Below, one piece after another: positions 35,362 to 43,125 of a stretch of 64,000 nucleotides of DNA. Position 1 is the first letter of the stretch. The number at the start of each line of letters is the position of its first letter. Under the pieces are notes generated by a model that had not been told where the DNA came from, made no database searches, and was given only the letters and a program-made list of their open reading frames with translations. The translations under genes and the position numbers were made by a program. Source of the stretch: Nonomuraea endophytica (GTDB lineage: Bacteria; Actinomycetota; Actinomycetes; Streptosporangiales; Streptosporangiaceae); NCBI RefSeq assembly GCF_014203235.1, contig NZ_JACHIN010000024.1:62001-126000 (forward strand), written 5' to 3'.

Positions 35362-35742
35362 ATGGGCTTCATGGACGGGGAGCAGGAGCTCGAGGAGTTC
35401 GCCACGCGCATGTTCGATCTGGCCAGGGCCGGGGACACCGAGACGCTGCGCGCGTACGTGGAGGCCGGGGTGCCGGCCAACCTGACCAACGGCAAGGGTG
35501 ACACCCTGCTGATGCTCGCGGCCTATCACGGGCACGCGCCGACCGTGCGGATGCTCACTGAGCTGGGCGCCGATCCCGGGCGGCCGAACGACCGCGGGCA
35601 GACGCCGCTGGCGGGGGCGGTGTTCAAGAAGGAGCCCGAAGTGGTCAAAGTGCTGCTGGAAGCGGGTGCGGACCCCAAAACGGGCAACCCATCGGCTATC
35701 GACACAGCCCGCATGTTCGGGGTGGAGGACTGGTTGACATAG
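35362..35742 (+). CDS. Ankyrin-repeat protein
   Basis: This 126-residue protein starts at ATG 35362 with GAGG close upstream (ATG 35371 also possible). The N-terminal helix is followed by three ankyrin units: GDTETLRAYVEAGVPANLTN, GDTLLMLAAYHGHAPTVRML...GADPGRPN and GQTPLAGAVFKKEPEVVKVL...GADPKTGN. Such small proteins bind other proteins; no partner is evident. It is divergent from PAC2 and followed in the same direction by the terpene synthase. Confidence 0.88.
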   Translation: MGFMDGEQELEEFATRMFDLARAGDTETLRAYVEAGVPANLTNGKGDTLLMLAAYHGHAPTVRMLTELGADPGRPNDRGQTPLAGAVFKKEPEVVKVLLEAGADPKTGNPSAIDTARMFGVEDWLT

Positions 35743-35776
35743 CCCCCAAGGGCAGAAAATTCGCTATTAATGCGAT

Positions 35777-36820
35777 ATGGCCACCCTCCAAGATCATTGC
35801 GATCATGTGGTCATGGCTAGAACCTCTGCGCAAGCCACAAACAACCCATCCCTCCGCATCCCCATCCTGCAGTGCCCGTTCGAAAGCGAGGTGAACCCCT
35901 ACGTAGTAGAGGCCAGCGAAGACAGCTTCGCCTGGCTCCTCGAGTCAGGCATGCTGAACGAGCCCGACATGCTGGAACGTTACAAGAGCGCCAGGTTCGG
36001 ATGGCTCACCGCCCGAGCCTACCCCCTCGTCGACCGCGACATGCTCAAGCTCCTCATGGACTGGTGCATCTGGCTGTTCGCCTTCGACGACGGCTTCTGC
36101 GAGTCGGAGAACCTCAGCCGCCACACCGCTCTCATCGCCAGGGCCCTCCCGGAGATGTTCCGGGTCCTGCACGACATCGAATCCGACGAACCCGTCACCA
36201 ACGTGTTCGCCAAGTCACTGCAGGGGCTCAAGGAGCGCATCGCCGAGCACGCGGAGCGCGACCAGCTCGACCGGTGGTCCACGGCCACCAAGGAGTACAT
36301 CTTCGCCCAGGTCTGGGAGGCCGCCAACCGCGAGTCCAACGTGGTCCCCAGCCCGGAAGACTACGTGTTCATGCGCCGCCGCACCGGTGCCATGTACCCG
36401 GTCTACGCCCTGATCGACATCGCGGGTGGCCGGCGGCTCACCCCCGACGAATGGCACCATCCCGACATCAGGGCCCTCACCGAGCACGCCAACGACCTCG
36501 TCGTCTGGGACAACGACCTCTTCTCCTACGCCAAGGAGAAGAAGCACGACAAGGCCCGGCACAACCTCGTCAACGTGCTCATCACCCATCGGGGCTACTC
36601 CCTGCAGGAGGCGCTCGACGAGGTCGCGACCATGCATGATCGCGCCGTCGCCGAGATGGTGCGCCTGCGCGGGTCGGTCGACACCTGGGGCACCCGCGCC
36701 GTCCGCGCGTACGTCCAGGGGCTGGAGCACTGGGTCCGCGGCCACATCGAGTACTCACTAGGCAGCGCGAGGTACGTGCACGCCTGGCCGACGGGCACCG
36801 AATGGGCCCAGGCCGTCTGA
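35777..36820 (+). CDS. Class I terpene synthase (terpene cyclase)
   Basis: The protein has 347 residues, usual for bacterial sesquiterpene or diterpene cyclases. The aspartate-rich motif is FAFDDGFCE (Asp104, Asp105), the NSE triad is NDLFSYAKE (246-254), and the C-terminal Arg-Tyr pair is in SARYVH. The N-terminal IPILQCPF...NPY is the common lead. It ionises a prenyl diphosphate with three Mg2+; the product cannot be predicted. TATTAA (35765-35770) sits six bases before the ATG and no ribosome site is seen, so the mRNA looks leaderless; ATG 35813 is an alternative. No prenyltransferase or P450 is adjacent. Confidence 0.9.
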   Translation: MATLQDHCDHVVMARTSAQATNNPSLRIPILQCPFESEVNPYVVEASEDSFAWLLESGMLNEPDMLERYKSARFGWLTARAYPLVDRDMLKLLMDWCIWLFAFDDGFCESENLSRHTALIARALPEMFRVLHDIESDEPVTNVFAKSLQGLKERIAEHAERDQLDRWSTATKEYIFAQVWEAANRESNVVPSPEDYVFMRRRTGAMYPVYALIDIAGGRRLTPDEWHHPDIRALTEHANDLVVWDNDLFSYAKEKKHDKARHNLVNVLITHRGYSLQEALDEVATMHDRAVAEMVRLRGSVDTWGTRAVRAYVQGLEHWVRGHIEYSLGSARYVHAWPTGTEWAQAV

Positions 36821-36821
36821 G

Positions 36822-38924
36822 TCAGGACGGGGCGTCCAGTTCGCCCAGCGCGAGCGCGGACGCCTCGTCCAGGTCAAGCTTGGCCCCGAACTCCGACGCC
36901 TGCTTGTACGCCACCTCGCCCAGCGACTTCTGGCACTCCTTGACCAGCTTGTCGTGGTCGTCGGTGAGCCACGGAGCGCCCAGCATCGGCAGGCCCGCGG
37001 TCTTCCAGTTTTGCTGCAGCGCGCCCAGCAGGCGGGCCGACAGCAGCGGCTGCTCAAGAGCCGTGTAGATCCGCGCGGTGGTCTCCAGCGCGATCAGCGT
37101 GCCCAGCGTGTCGTGGAAGTGCCGCTTGATCCGCAGCCCCTCCTGGGCGTCCTGCAGCGCGTCGTCGGCCCGGCCGGTGGCCAGCCGGGTGAGCGCCAGC
37201 GCCCAGTACGCGTAGGAGCTGACGAACAGCTCGCCGCGCTCCTTGCACACCTGCAGGCAGTCGACCAGCAGCGACTCGGCCTCATACAGCTCGCCCTGCG
37301 AGGTGAGCACGATCGACAGCTCGACGATGGCGGGCAGCAGGCCGGGGTTGAGCTCCTTGTTGTCGGTGTTGAACTCGATCGCCACGCCCAGCAGCGCGCT
37401 GGCCTTCTGCAGGTCGCCCTGGAGCAGCGCGGCGGTGCCCTGCATCTTGGAGGCCAGGATGACCGCCTTGGAGTCGCCGACCCGGACCGCTTCGGTGCTG
37501 CACTGCTCGGCCGCCGACAGCGCGCCGGTGCTGTCGCCCTGGGCGCTGCGCACGTACGACAGCACCCACAGCGCCTTGCACCGTTCCTTGCTGGGCGTGG
37601 GGTTGGCCTGCAGCGCCCGCTCCAGGTAGAGGCGGCCCTCGCGGGTGAAGCCGCAGCAGATCCACATGAACCACAACGACGAGAGCAGTTTCAGCGCGAG
37701 TACGGCCTCGCCCGCCGTGTGCAGGGCGTGCTCCAGCGCGACCCGGACGTTGTCATGCTCCTGGCGCATGCGCACGAACCAGTAGATCTGCCTCGGGCCG
37801 GACCAGGCGTCCTCGCTGCGCTGGGCCAGGCTCAGGTAATACTGCAGGTGCTTGTGGCGCATCTGCTGGCTCTCGCCGAGCTTGTCCAGCCACTCCTCGC
37901 CATACTCGGCCAGGGTGTCGATCAGCTTGTAGCGTACGCCCGCGTGGTTGCTGCGGATCAGCAGGATCGACTTCTCCACCAGCCCGGTGACCAGGTCGGT
38001 GATGTCCTCCGAACGCAGCCGGTCGTCGGCGCAGACGAACCTCGCCGCGTCCAGCTCGAAGTCTCCGGCGAAGACCGACAGGCGCGCCCACAGCAGCCGC
38101 TCGGCCGGTTCGCACAGCTCGTGGCTCCAGCCGATGGCCGCGCGCAGCGTCTGGTGGCGGGGCAGCGCGGTGCGGCTGGCCCCGGCCAGCAGGCTGAACC
38201 GGTCGGCCAGCAGCGCCAGGATCTGATCCACCGACAGCGCCCGCAGCCGCACCGCGGCCAGCTCGATCGCCAGCGGGATGCCGTCGAGGCGGCGGCACAG
38301 CTCGGCCACCGAGCCGATGTTGTGCTCGTCCAGCGCGAACTCCGGCATCACAGAACCGGCCCGCGCCGCGAACAACTGCACCGACTCGTTGGTGAACAGG
38401 CTCTCGGTCAGGTCCTCGCCCGGCACCTGCAGTGGCGGAACCGGCACCACCCGCTCGTACGGCAGGTGCAGCGACTGCCGGCTGGTGGCCAGGATGCGCA
38501 GGCTCGGGTTGGCCTCCAGCAGCTCCTCGACCAGCTCGGCGCAGCCCTGGACCAAGTGCTCGCAGGTGTCGATGATGAGCAGCATGTGCCGCCCCTCGAC
38601 CCACTCCGTCAGCGACTCCGAGGCCGCGCGCGAGGACTGGTCGGCGATGCCGAGCGCCGAGGCGATCGTGTGCTTGACCATGCCCGCGTCCTGAAGCCGG
38701 GCCAGATCGGCGAACCAGACGCCGTCCTCGTACTGGGAGCGGACCTGATGGGCCAGGCGCAGCACCGTGCGTGACTTGCCCACGCCGCCGATGCCGGTGA
38801 CCGTGACCAGGCGTGACTCACCCAGGTGGCGTTTGAGATTGGCGAGCAGGCGGGTCCGGCCCACGAAGCTCGTCAGCTCCGCCGGCAGATTGCCTTCTCG
38901 CCGCCAACCTGTAGGGGTGGCCAT
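36822..38924 (-). CDS. AfsR/LuxR-type STAND ATPase lacking a DNA-binding domain
   Basis: The product is 700 residues from ATG 38924. It has LPAELTSFVGRTRLLANLKR, Walker A VTGIGGVGKSR (42-52), Walker B HMLLIIDTCEHL, ILATSRQSL, RRLDGIPLAIELAA and TLRAAIGWSHELC, as in the large putative LuxR-family ATPases. TPR-like helices fill the C-terminal half. Proteins of this type usually end in a LuxR HTH; here the chain stops at LALGELDAPS with none, and no N-terminal HTH exists. One base separates its stop from that of the terpene synthase. Confidence 0.82.
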   Translation of the reverse strand: MATPTGWRREGNLPAELTSFVGRTRLLANLKRHLGESRLVTVTGIGGVGKSRTVLRLAHQVRSQYEDGVWFADLARLQDAGMVKHTIASALGIADQSSRAASESLTEWVEGRHMLLIIDTCEHLVQGCAELVEELLEANPSLRILATSRQSLHLPYERVVPVPPLQVPGEDLTESLFTNESVQLFAARAGSVMPEFALDEHNIGSVAELCRRLDGIPLAIELAAVRLRALSVDQILALLADRFSLLAGASRTALPRHQTLRAAIGWSHELCEPAERLLWARLSVFAGDFELDAARFVCADDRLRSEDITDLVTGLVEKSILLIRSNHAGVRYKLIDTLAEYGEEWLDKLGESQQMRHKHLQYYLSLAQRSEDAWSGPRQIYWFVRMRQEHDNVRVALEHALHTAGEAVLALKLLSSLWFMWICCGFTREGRLYLERALQANPTPSKERCKALWVLSYVRSAQGDSTGALSAAEQCSTEAVRVGDSKAVILASKMQGTAALLQGDLQKASALLGVAIEFNTDNKELNPGLLPAIVELSIVLTSQGELYEAESLLVDCLQVCKERGELFVSSYAYWALALTRLATGRADDALQDAQEGLRIKRHFHDTLGTLIALETTARIYTALEQPLLSARLLGALQQNWKTAGLPMLGAPWLTDDHDKLVKECQKSLGEVAYKQASEFGAKLDLDEASALALGELDAPS

Positions 38925-39037
38925 GGGCAGCCTCACGGGGGGTTAGGCGACACCTGCAAAGGCATCGTACCCCCGGTCAAACCTGATGTCCTTTGGGTGG
39001 CGGACGGCGTGGGGTCGGGTTTGTTCGTCTCGGTAGC

Positions 39038-39163
39038 ATGTATTCCGTGAGCGAATTTCTCCCGGAGCAGACCGCCGACGACACCGACGTGGCGTGGGGC
39101 GACTGGCGCGAGGCCGACGACGACAGTTTCTACCTGGAGAACAAGCCGCCCCACTGGGGTTAG
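39038..39163 (+). CDS. Conserved-looking small acidic protein, 41 residues
   Basis: This short frame reads MYSVSEFLPEQTADDTDVAW, then GDWREADDDSFYLENKPPHW and a final Gly. The DTDxxWGDW and Y-L-x-x-(K/R)-PPHW blocks are a pattern I recognise from short actinobacterial hypothetical proteins. TAGCAT (39034-39039) lies eight bases before an in-frame GTG at 39047, so a leaderless 38-residue form is equally likely. Its TAG overlaps the TAA of the convergent permease gene (TTAG). Confidence 0.6.
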   Translation: MYSVSEFLPEQTADDTDVAWGDWREADDDSFYLENKPPHWG

Positions 39164-40008
39164 GACACCACGTCCTTGCGCCGGAAGCGGCGGAAGGTGA
39201 AGGCCAGCAGCAGCGCCGCGTACGTCACCGAGATCGAGGCGCCCTTCGCCATGCCGCCCCAGTCGATGGTCGGCGCGAGCGCGTCCAGCCAGGCGGTGTT
39301 CCAGAACGTCGGCAGGAATTCCCGCAGCGTCCCCAGCGCCTCCACCGCCTGCAGGATCGTGCAGACGATCCACAGCCCCACCGCGCCGCCGACCGCGCCG
39401 AGCGGCGAGTCGGTGACCGTGGAGATCAGGAACGCCAGCGCCGCCACCACGAGCTGGCTGACCAGCGCGTAGCCGATCACGATGCCGAAGCGCGGCAGCA
39501 CGTCCAGGGCCGGGATGACCTCGCCGGTGCCCGGCACCTGGATGTCGTCCCAGCCGAACGCGACCGTCCCGGCCAGCAGCGCCATGAGCGGCAGCGCGAT
39601 GACGGCGGCGGCGGAGAAACCCAGGGCCACGATCAGCTTCTGGCGCAGCAGGCGGTCGCGCGGCACCGGCGCGGCCAGCAGGTAGCGCAGCGACGACCAG
39701 TTCGCCTCGCTGGCCACCGTGTCGCCGCAGAACAGCGCCACCGCCACCACCAGCAGGAAGCTGGCCGAGACCGACAGCGCGAAGGCGGCGAAGTTCAGGC
39801 CGCTGGCCGTGGCCAGGTCGGAGATGCGCAGGCCTGGCTGCTGCCCGCTGGGCTGCTGGGGGCCGAACTGGAAGGCGATGACCAGGATCCACGGCAGCGC
39901 GAGCAGCAGCCCGAACATGACCATGGTCCGGCGCCGCTTGAACTGCCGGACGATCTCCACCCGCAACGGCAACGTCCGGCCGGGCGCATAGCCTTCGGCC
40001 CTGTTCAT
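39160..40008 (-). CDS. ABC-2 type permease
   Basis: This 282-residue membrane protein starts MNRAEGYAPGRTLPLRVEIV and has about six helices (for example TMVMFGLLLALPWILVIAF, FALSVSASFLLVVAVALFCG, VIALPLMALLAGTVAFG and VVAALAFLISTV). EANWSSLRYLLAAPVPRDRLL is the coupling segment typical of ABC-2 permeases. It follows the hydrolase/ATPase fusion gene after 86 bases and should form the transporter with that ATPase domain. Confidence 0.88.
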   Translation of the reverse strand: MNRAEGYAPGRTLPLRVEIVRQFKRRRTMVMFGLLLALPWILVIAFQFGPQQPSGQQPGLRISDLATASGLNFAAFALSVSASFLLVVAVALFCGDTVASEANWSSLRYLLAAPVPRDRLLRQKLIVALGFSAAAVIALPLMALLAGTVAFGWDDIQVPGTGEVIPALDVLPRFGIVIGYALVSQLVVAALAFLISTVTDSPLGAVGGAVGLWIVCTILQAVEALGTLREFLPTFWNTAWLDALAPTIDWGGMAKGASISVTYAALLLAFTFRRFRRKDVVS

Positions 40009-40094
40009 GGGTCGCTCACCCTCCTCGTTCGCTGCGCGGAGTCCCTCCTCCGTCGGGCCTCCACTCCGCTCACTCCGTCGGGTTCGCTCCGCGG

Positions 40095-42623
40095 TCACGA
40101 GTTCTCTCCGATCAGGTCCAGGAAGACGTCCTCCAGGCGGGGGCCGTGGCCGTTGGAGCTGGCCAGCAGGGCGGCGACCGGGCCGGTGGTGATCAGGCGG
40201 CCGCGGTGCATGACGACCACGTGGGTGCAGGTCTGCTCCACCTCGGCCAGCAGGTGACTGGAGACGATCACCGTGCGGCCGTCGCGGGCGTAGCGCTTCA
40301 GCACCTCGCGCATCTCCCTGATCTGGGGCGGGTCGAGGCCGTTGGTGGGCTCGTCGAGCACCAGCAGGTCGGGCAGGCCCAGCATCGCCTGGGCGATCGC
40401 GAGGCGCTGCCGCATGCCCTGCGAGTACGTGCGCACGGCACGTTCCAGCGCCGCGCCGAGCCCGGCGATCTCCAGCGCCTCCTCCATGTGCGCCTCGGCC
40501 GCGGGCCGGCCGGTCGCCGCCCAGTACAGCTCGATGTTCTCCCGGCCCGACAGATGCGGCAGGAAGCCCGGCCCCTCCACGAACGAGCCCAGCCGCGACA
40601 GCACGGGCGCGCCCGGCGTCACCCGCTCGCCGAAGATGCGGATCTCGCCGGCGTCCGGGTGGATGAGGCCCATCATCATCCGCATCGTGGTGGTCTTGCC
40701 AGCTCCGTTGGGACCGAGCAGGCCGAGCACCTGGCCCTGCTCGACGCGGAACGACAGCTCGTCCACGGCCTTCTCGCCGTTGCGGTAGGCCTTGGTCAGG
40801 CCGCTGATCTCCAGCGGCGCGGAGTCCTCCTCGACGGTACGGCCGGCCGTACCCCTGCGTGCCCTGCCCATGGCCAGCAGGACGGCGGCCAGCACGATCG
40901 CGGCCAGCGGCATCGCCCACACCCACCACGCGACGCCGCTCGGCGGCGCGCTCAGCGTCGCGACCGTCGGCACGCTCAGGGCGGGGGCGGCGAGCGCCAC
41001 CCGGTAGGAGGCGGGCTCGGCCGGGGTGGCGAAGCCCATGTCGGTGGTGGTGACGGTCAGCCGGAGCCGGTGGCCCACGGTGAACCGGTGGTCGAGCGCG
41101 GGCAGCGCGACCGTCACGTCGGCGCTCTGCGCCCCGTCGGGGATCTTCACGCGCAGCGGCGCGACCAGCCCGGCGGGCAGGGTGGGCGGCTGGATGGCGT
41201 CGGGGACGTCGTACAGCTTGGCGAACAGCGTCACCTCGCCCTTGCCGTAGACGCGCAGCTTCACCGACGGCGAGCCGGTGAGCTGGAGCGGGGCGGTCAG
41301 CGGGGCCGACTCGAAGCTCGCCGCCTGGCCGGGCATGTCGAGGGAGACGCTCAGGTTGTTCTGGCCGCCTCCGCCTCCGCCGCCGCCGAGCAGGCCGCTG
41401 ACGCCGGGCACCGTGGAGATGGAGGCGGGGTTGCCGCCGGGCGGGTTGACGATGTTCTGCTCGGGGCCCGACAGCGTGACGTCCGTGGTCGTGGTGCCGG
41501 ACAGGCCCGGGTACGCGCCGGTTTCGGGGTGCAGGCGGATGCGCTGGCGGGTGCCGGGGTCGCGGCCGCCGTCCCTGGTCACGGTGAACGCCTGGACCGG
41601 GGTGGCGGCGGTGTCGCCCTTGAGGTGGCGGGCCAGCCAGGCGGAGGTCTGGGCGTAGAGCCAGTCGGCCTCGCCGTTGCCGCCGTCATGGCCGCCGTCG
41701 AACCACATGACGCTCACCGGCGTGCCCGGCGCGATCGCCTTCGCGTTGGCGTCGGCGTGGCCCAGCGGGAACAGCGAGTCGCGCTGGCCCTGGATGAGCA
41801 GCGTGGGCGCCTTGACGCGGCCCTGGACGGAGCTGGGGCTGGCCTTGCGCAGGAGTTCGATCGCCTCGGGGGTGGCCCGGCCGGTCGTGGCGACCTGCTG
41901 GTAGATCGCGCAGATCTCCGGCAGGAAGCGGCCGCAGCGCGCCTCCTCCGCGGTCATCGGGGCCGGCTGGCGGGTGAGCGCCTGCAGTCCCTGGGCCGAG
42001 GGGGCGCCCCTGCCGAAGAAGAAGCCCGCCCACAAGCTCTTGAACACGCCGCTCTGCGGGCCCTGGCCGGTGGCGTCGGGGAAGAGGGCGTCGGCCAGGT
42101 CGTACCAGGTGATCTGGGGGACGATCGCGTCCACCCTGGCGTCGTGGGCGGCGGTCATCAGCGCGATGGCGCCGCCGTAGGAGCCGCCGGCGATGCCCAC
42201 GCGCGGGTCGCCCGCCTTGTCCAGGACGACCTCGGGGCGCTTGGCCAGCCAGTCGATCAGCTGCTTGACGTCCTTGACCTCGTAGTCGGGGGAGTTCAGC
42301 GCGATCTGGCCGGTCGAGCGGCCGAACCCGCGGGCCGACCAGGTCAGGACCGCGTAGCCGTCCTGCGCCAGCCGGAGCGCGTCGGCGCGTACGCTCTGCT
42401 TGCTGCCGCCGAAGCCGTGCGCGAGCAGGACCGCGGGCGCCTTCCCGCCGCCGGCGGGCGGGAAGAACGTCGTGTCGAGCTCCACCCGCTGGTCGTCGGC
42501 CGGGCCGTCGATCACGGCGACGCGGCTCTCCTGGCCGCGCACCTCGGGACCCGACGGCCACACCAGCCACGCCACTGCCCCGATCAGGGCAAGTACCGCG
42601 ACCAGCGCGGACACTCTTCTCAT
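40095..42623 (-). CDS. Fusion: exported alpha/beta hydrolase (CocE/NonD type), membrane helix and ABC ATPase
   Basis: The protein has 842 residues. An N-terminal signal anchor (about 3-22) precedes an alpha/beta hydrolase with Ser148 in GIAGGSYGG, Asp282 in GQRDSLF and His312 in GGHDGG as a likely triad. A Gly8 linker (about 413-420) leads to a beta-sandwich resembling the C-terminal domain of X-Pro dipeptidyl-peptidase/CocE enzymes. A helix at 563-586 returns the chain to the cytoplasm, followed by an ABC ATPase: Walker A GPNGAGKTT (637-645), signature YSQGMRQRLAIA, Walker B LLVLDEPTNGLDP. It links outside hydrolysis or ligand sensing to an ABC exporter whose permease is next downstream. The fusion is uncommon; substrate unknown. 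Confidence 0.85.
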   Translation of the reverse strand: MRRVSALVAVLALIGAVAWLVWPSGPEVRGQESRVAVIDGPADDQRVELDTTFFPPAGGGKAPAVLLAHGFGGSKQSVRADALRLAQDGYAVLTWSARGFGRSTGQIALNSPDYEVKDVKQLIDWLAKRPEVVLDKAGDPRVGIAGGSYGGAIALMTAAHDARVDAIVPQITWYDLADALFPDATGQGPQSGVFKSLWAGFFFGRGAPSAQGLQALTRQPAPMTAEEARCGRFLPEICAIYQQVATTGRATPEAIELLRKASPSSVQGRVKAPTLLIQGQRDSLFPLGHADANAKAIAPGTPVSVMWFDGGHDGGNGEADWLYAQTSAWLARHLKGDTAATPVQAFTVTRDGGRDPGTRQRIRLHPETGAYPGLSGTTTTDVTLSGPEQNIVNPPGGNPASISTVPGVSGLLGGGGGGGGQNNLSVSLDMPGQAASFESAPLTAPLQLTGSPSVKLRVYGKGEVTLFAKLYDVPDAIQPPTLPAGLVAPLRVKIPDGAQSADVTVALPALDHRFTVGHRLRLTVTTTDMGFATPAEPASYRVALAAPALSVPTVATLSAPPSGVAWWVWAMPLAAIVLAAVLLAMGRARRGTAGRTVEEDSAPLEISGLTKAYRNGEKAVDELSFRVEQGQVLGLLGPNGAGKTTTMRMMMGLIHPDAGEIRIFGERVTPGAPVLSRLGSFVEGPGFLPHLSGRENIELYWAATGRPAAEAHMEEALEIAGLGAALERAVRTYSQGMRQRLAIAQAMLGLPDLLVLDEPTNGLDPPQIREMREVLKRYARDGRTVIVSSHLLAEVEQTCTHVVVMHRGRLITTGPVAALLASSNGHGPRLEDVFLDLIGENS

Positions 42624-42638
42624 GCGCTCGGAGCATAC

Positions 42639-43052
42639 CTACCGATTCTGAGAGATCACTGAGATCCGCAGGTGGAGGGCGGCTGTGACGAGGACCACGA
42701 CGGCCGTGGCGGTGTGGATGGCGAGCGCGGCCATGACCGAGCCGCCGTTGGCCAGGATGACCGCGGCGTCGCCGAACGGGATCAGCGAGATCACCGCCAG
42801 GCTCCAGCCGAGCGCCCTGCGCTGGCCCGACAGCAGCAGCGCCAGCGGGATCAGGCCGGACACCAGGTCCCGCACGCCCTTCACGTTGAGGAATCCGGCC
42901 GCCTCCGGGCCGGGCCAGGCGGGCAGGCCGAAGCTCGGGGCGGTGGCCAGCGGGGTGAACAGGTAGCTGAAGCCGACGTAGCCGATCATCAGGGCGGCGA
43001 TCCAGGTCAGCGAGGCGGCGGTGACGCGCAGGGCGCGGGCGTTGTTCTTCAT
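42639..43052 (-). CDS. DUF4267-like small membrane protein
   Basis: The product is 137 residues from ATG 43052 (GTG 43058 also possible) with four hydrophobic segments: TAASLTWIAALMIGYVGFSY, DLVSGLIPLALLLSG, LGWSLAVISLIPFGDAAVIL and ATAVVVLVTAALHL. The GFLNVKGVRDLVSG stretch is typical of DUF4267. It lies 15 bases before the hydrolase/ABC fusion gene and is probably the first gene of that operon. Role unknown. Confidence 0.78.
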   Translation of the reverse strand: MKNNARALRVTAASLTWIAALMIGYVGFSYLFTPLATAPSFGLPAWPGPEAAGFLNVKGVRDLVSGLIPLALLLSGQRRALGWSLAVISLIPFGDAAVILANGGSVMAALAIHTATAVVVLVTAALHLRISVISQNR

Positions 43053-43125
43053 GGCCACAGCTTCGGCGGCGGTGCTTGGAAGGGACTTGGAGGCCGGCTT
43101 GGAACTCCTCGTACCATGTGGGGCG

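Noticed and set aside
35734..35739. TTGACA as -35 for the terpene synthase
   Set aside because: The distance to TATTAA is 25 bases and no better -10 occurs at 16-19 bases.
40009..40094. CTCCGTCGGG direct repeats and a CGCGGAG/CTCCGCG pair between the fusion gene and permease
   Set aside because: The loop is too long for a terminator and the two genes look co-transcribed; no clear role.
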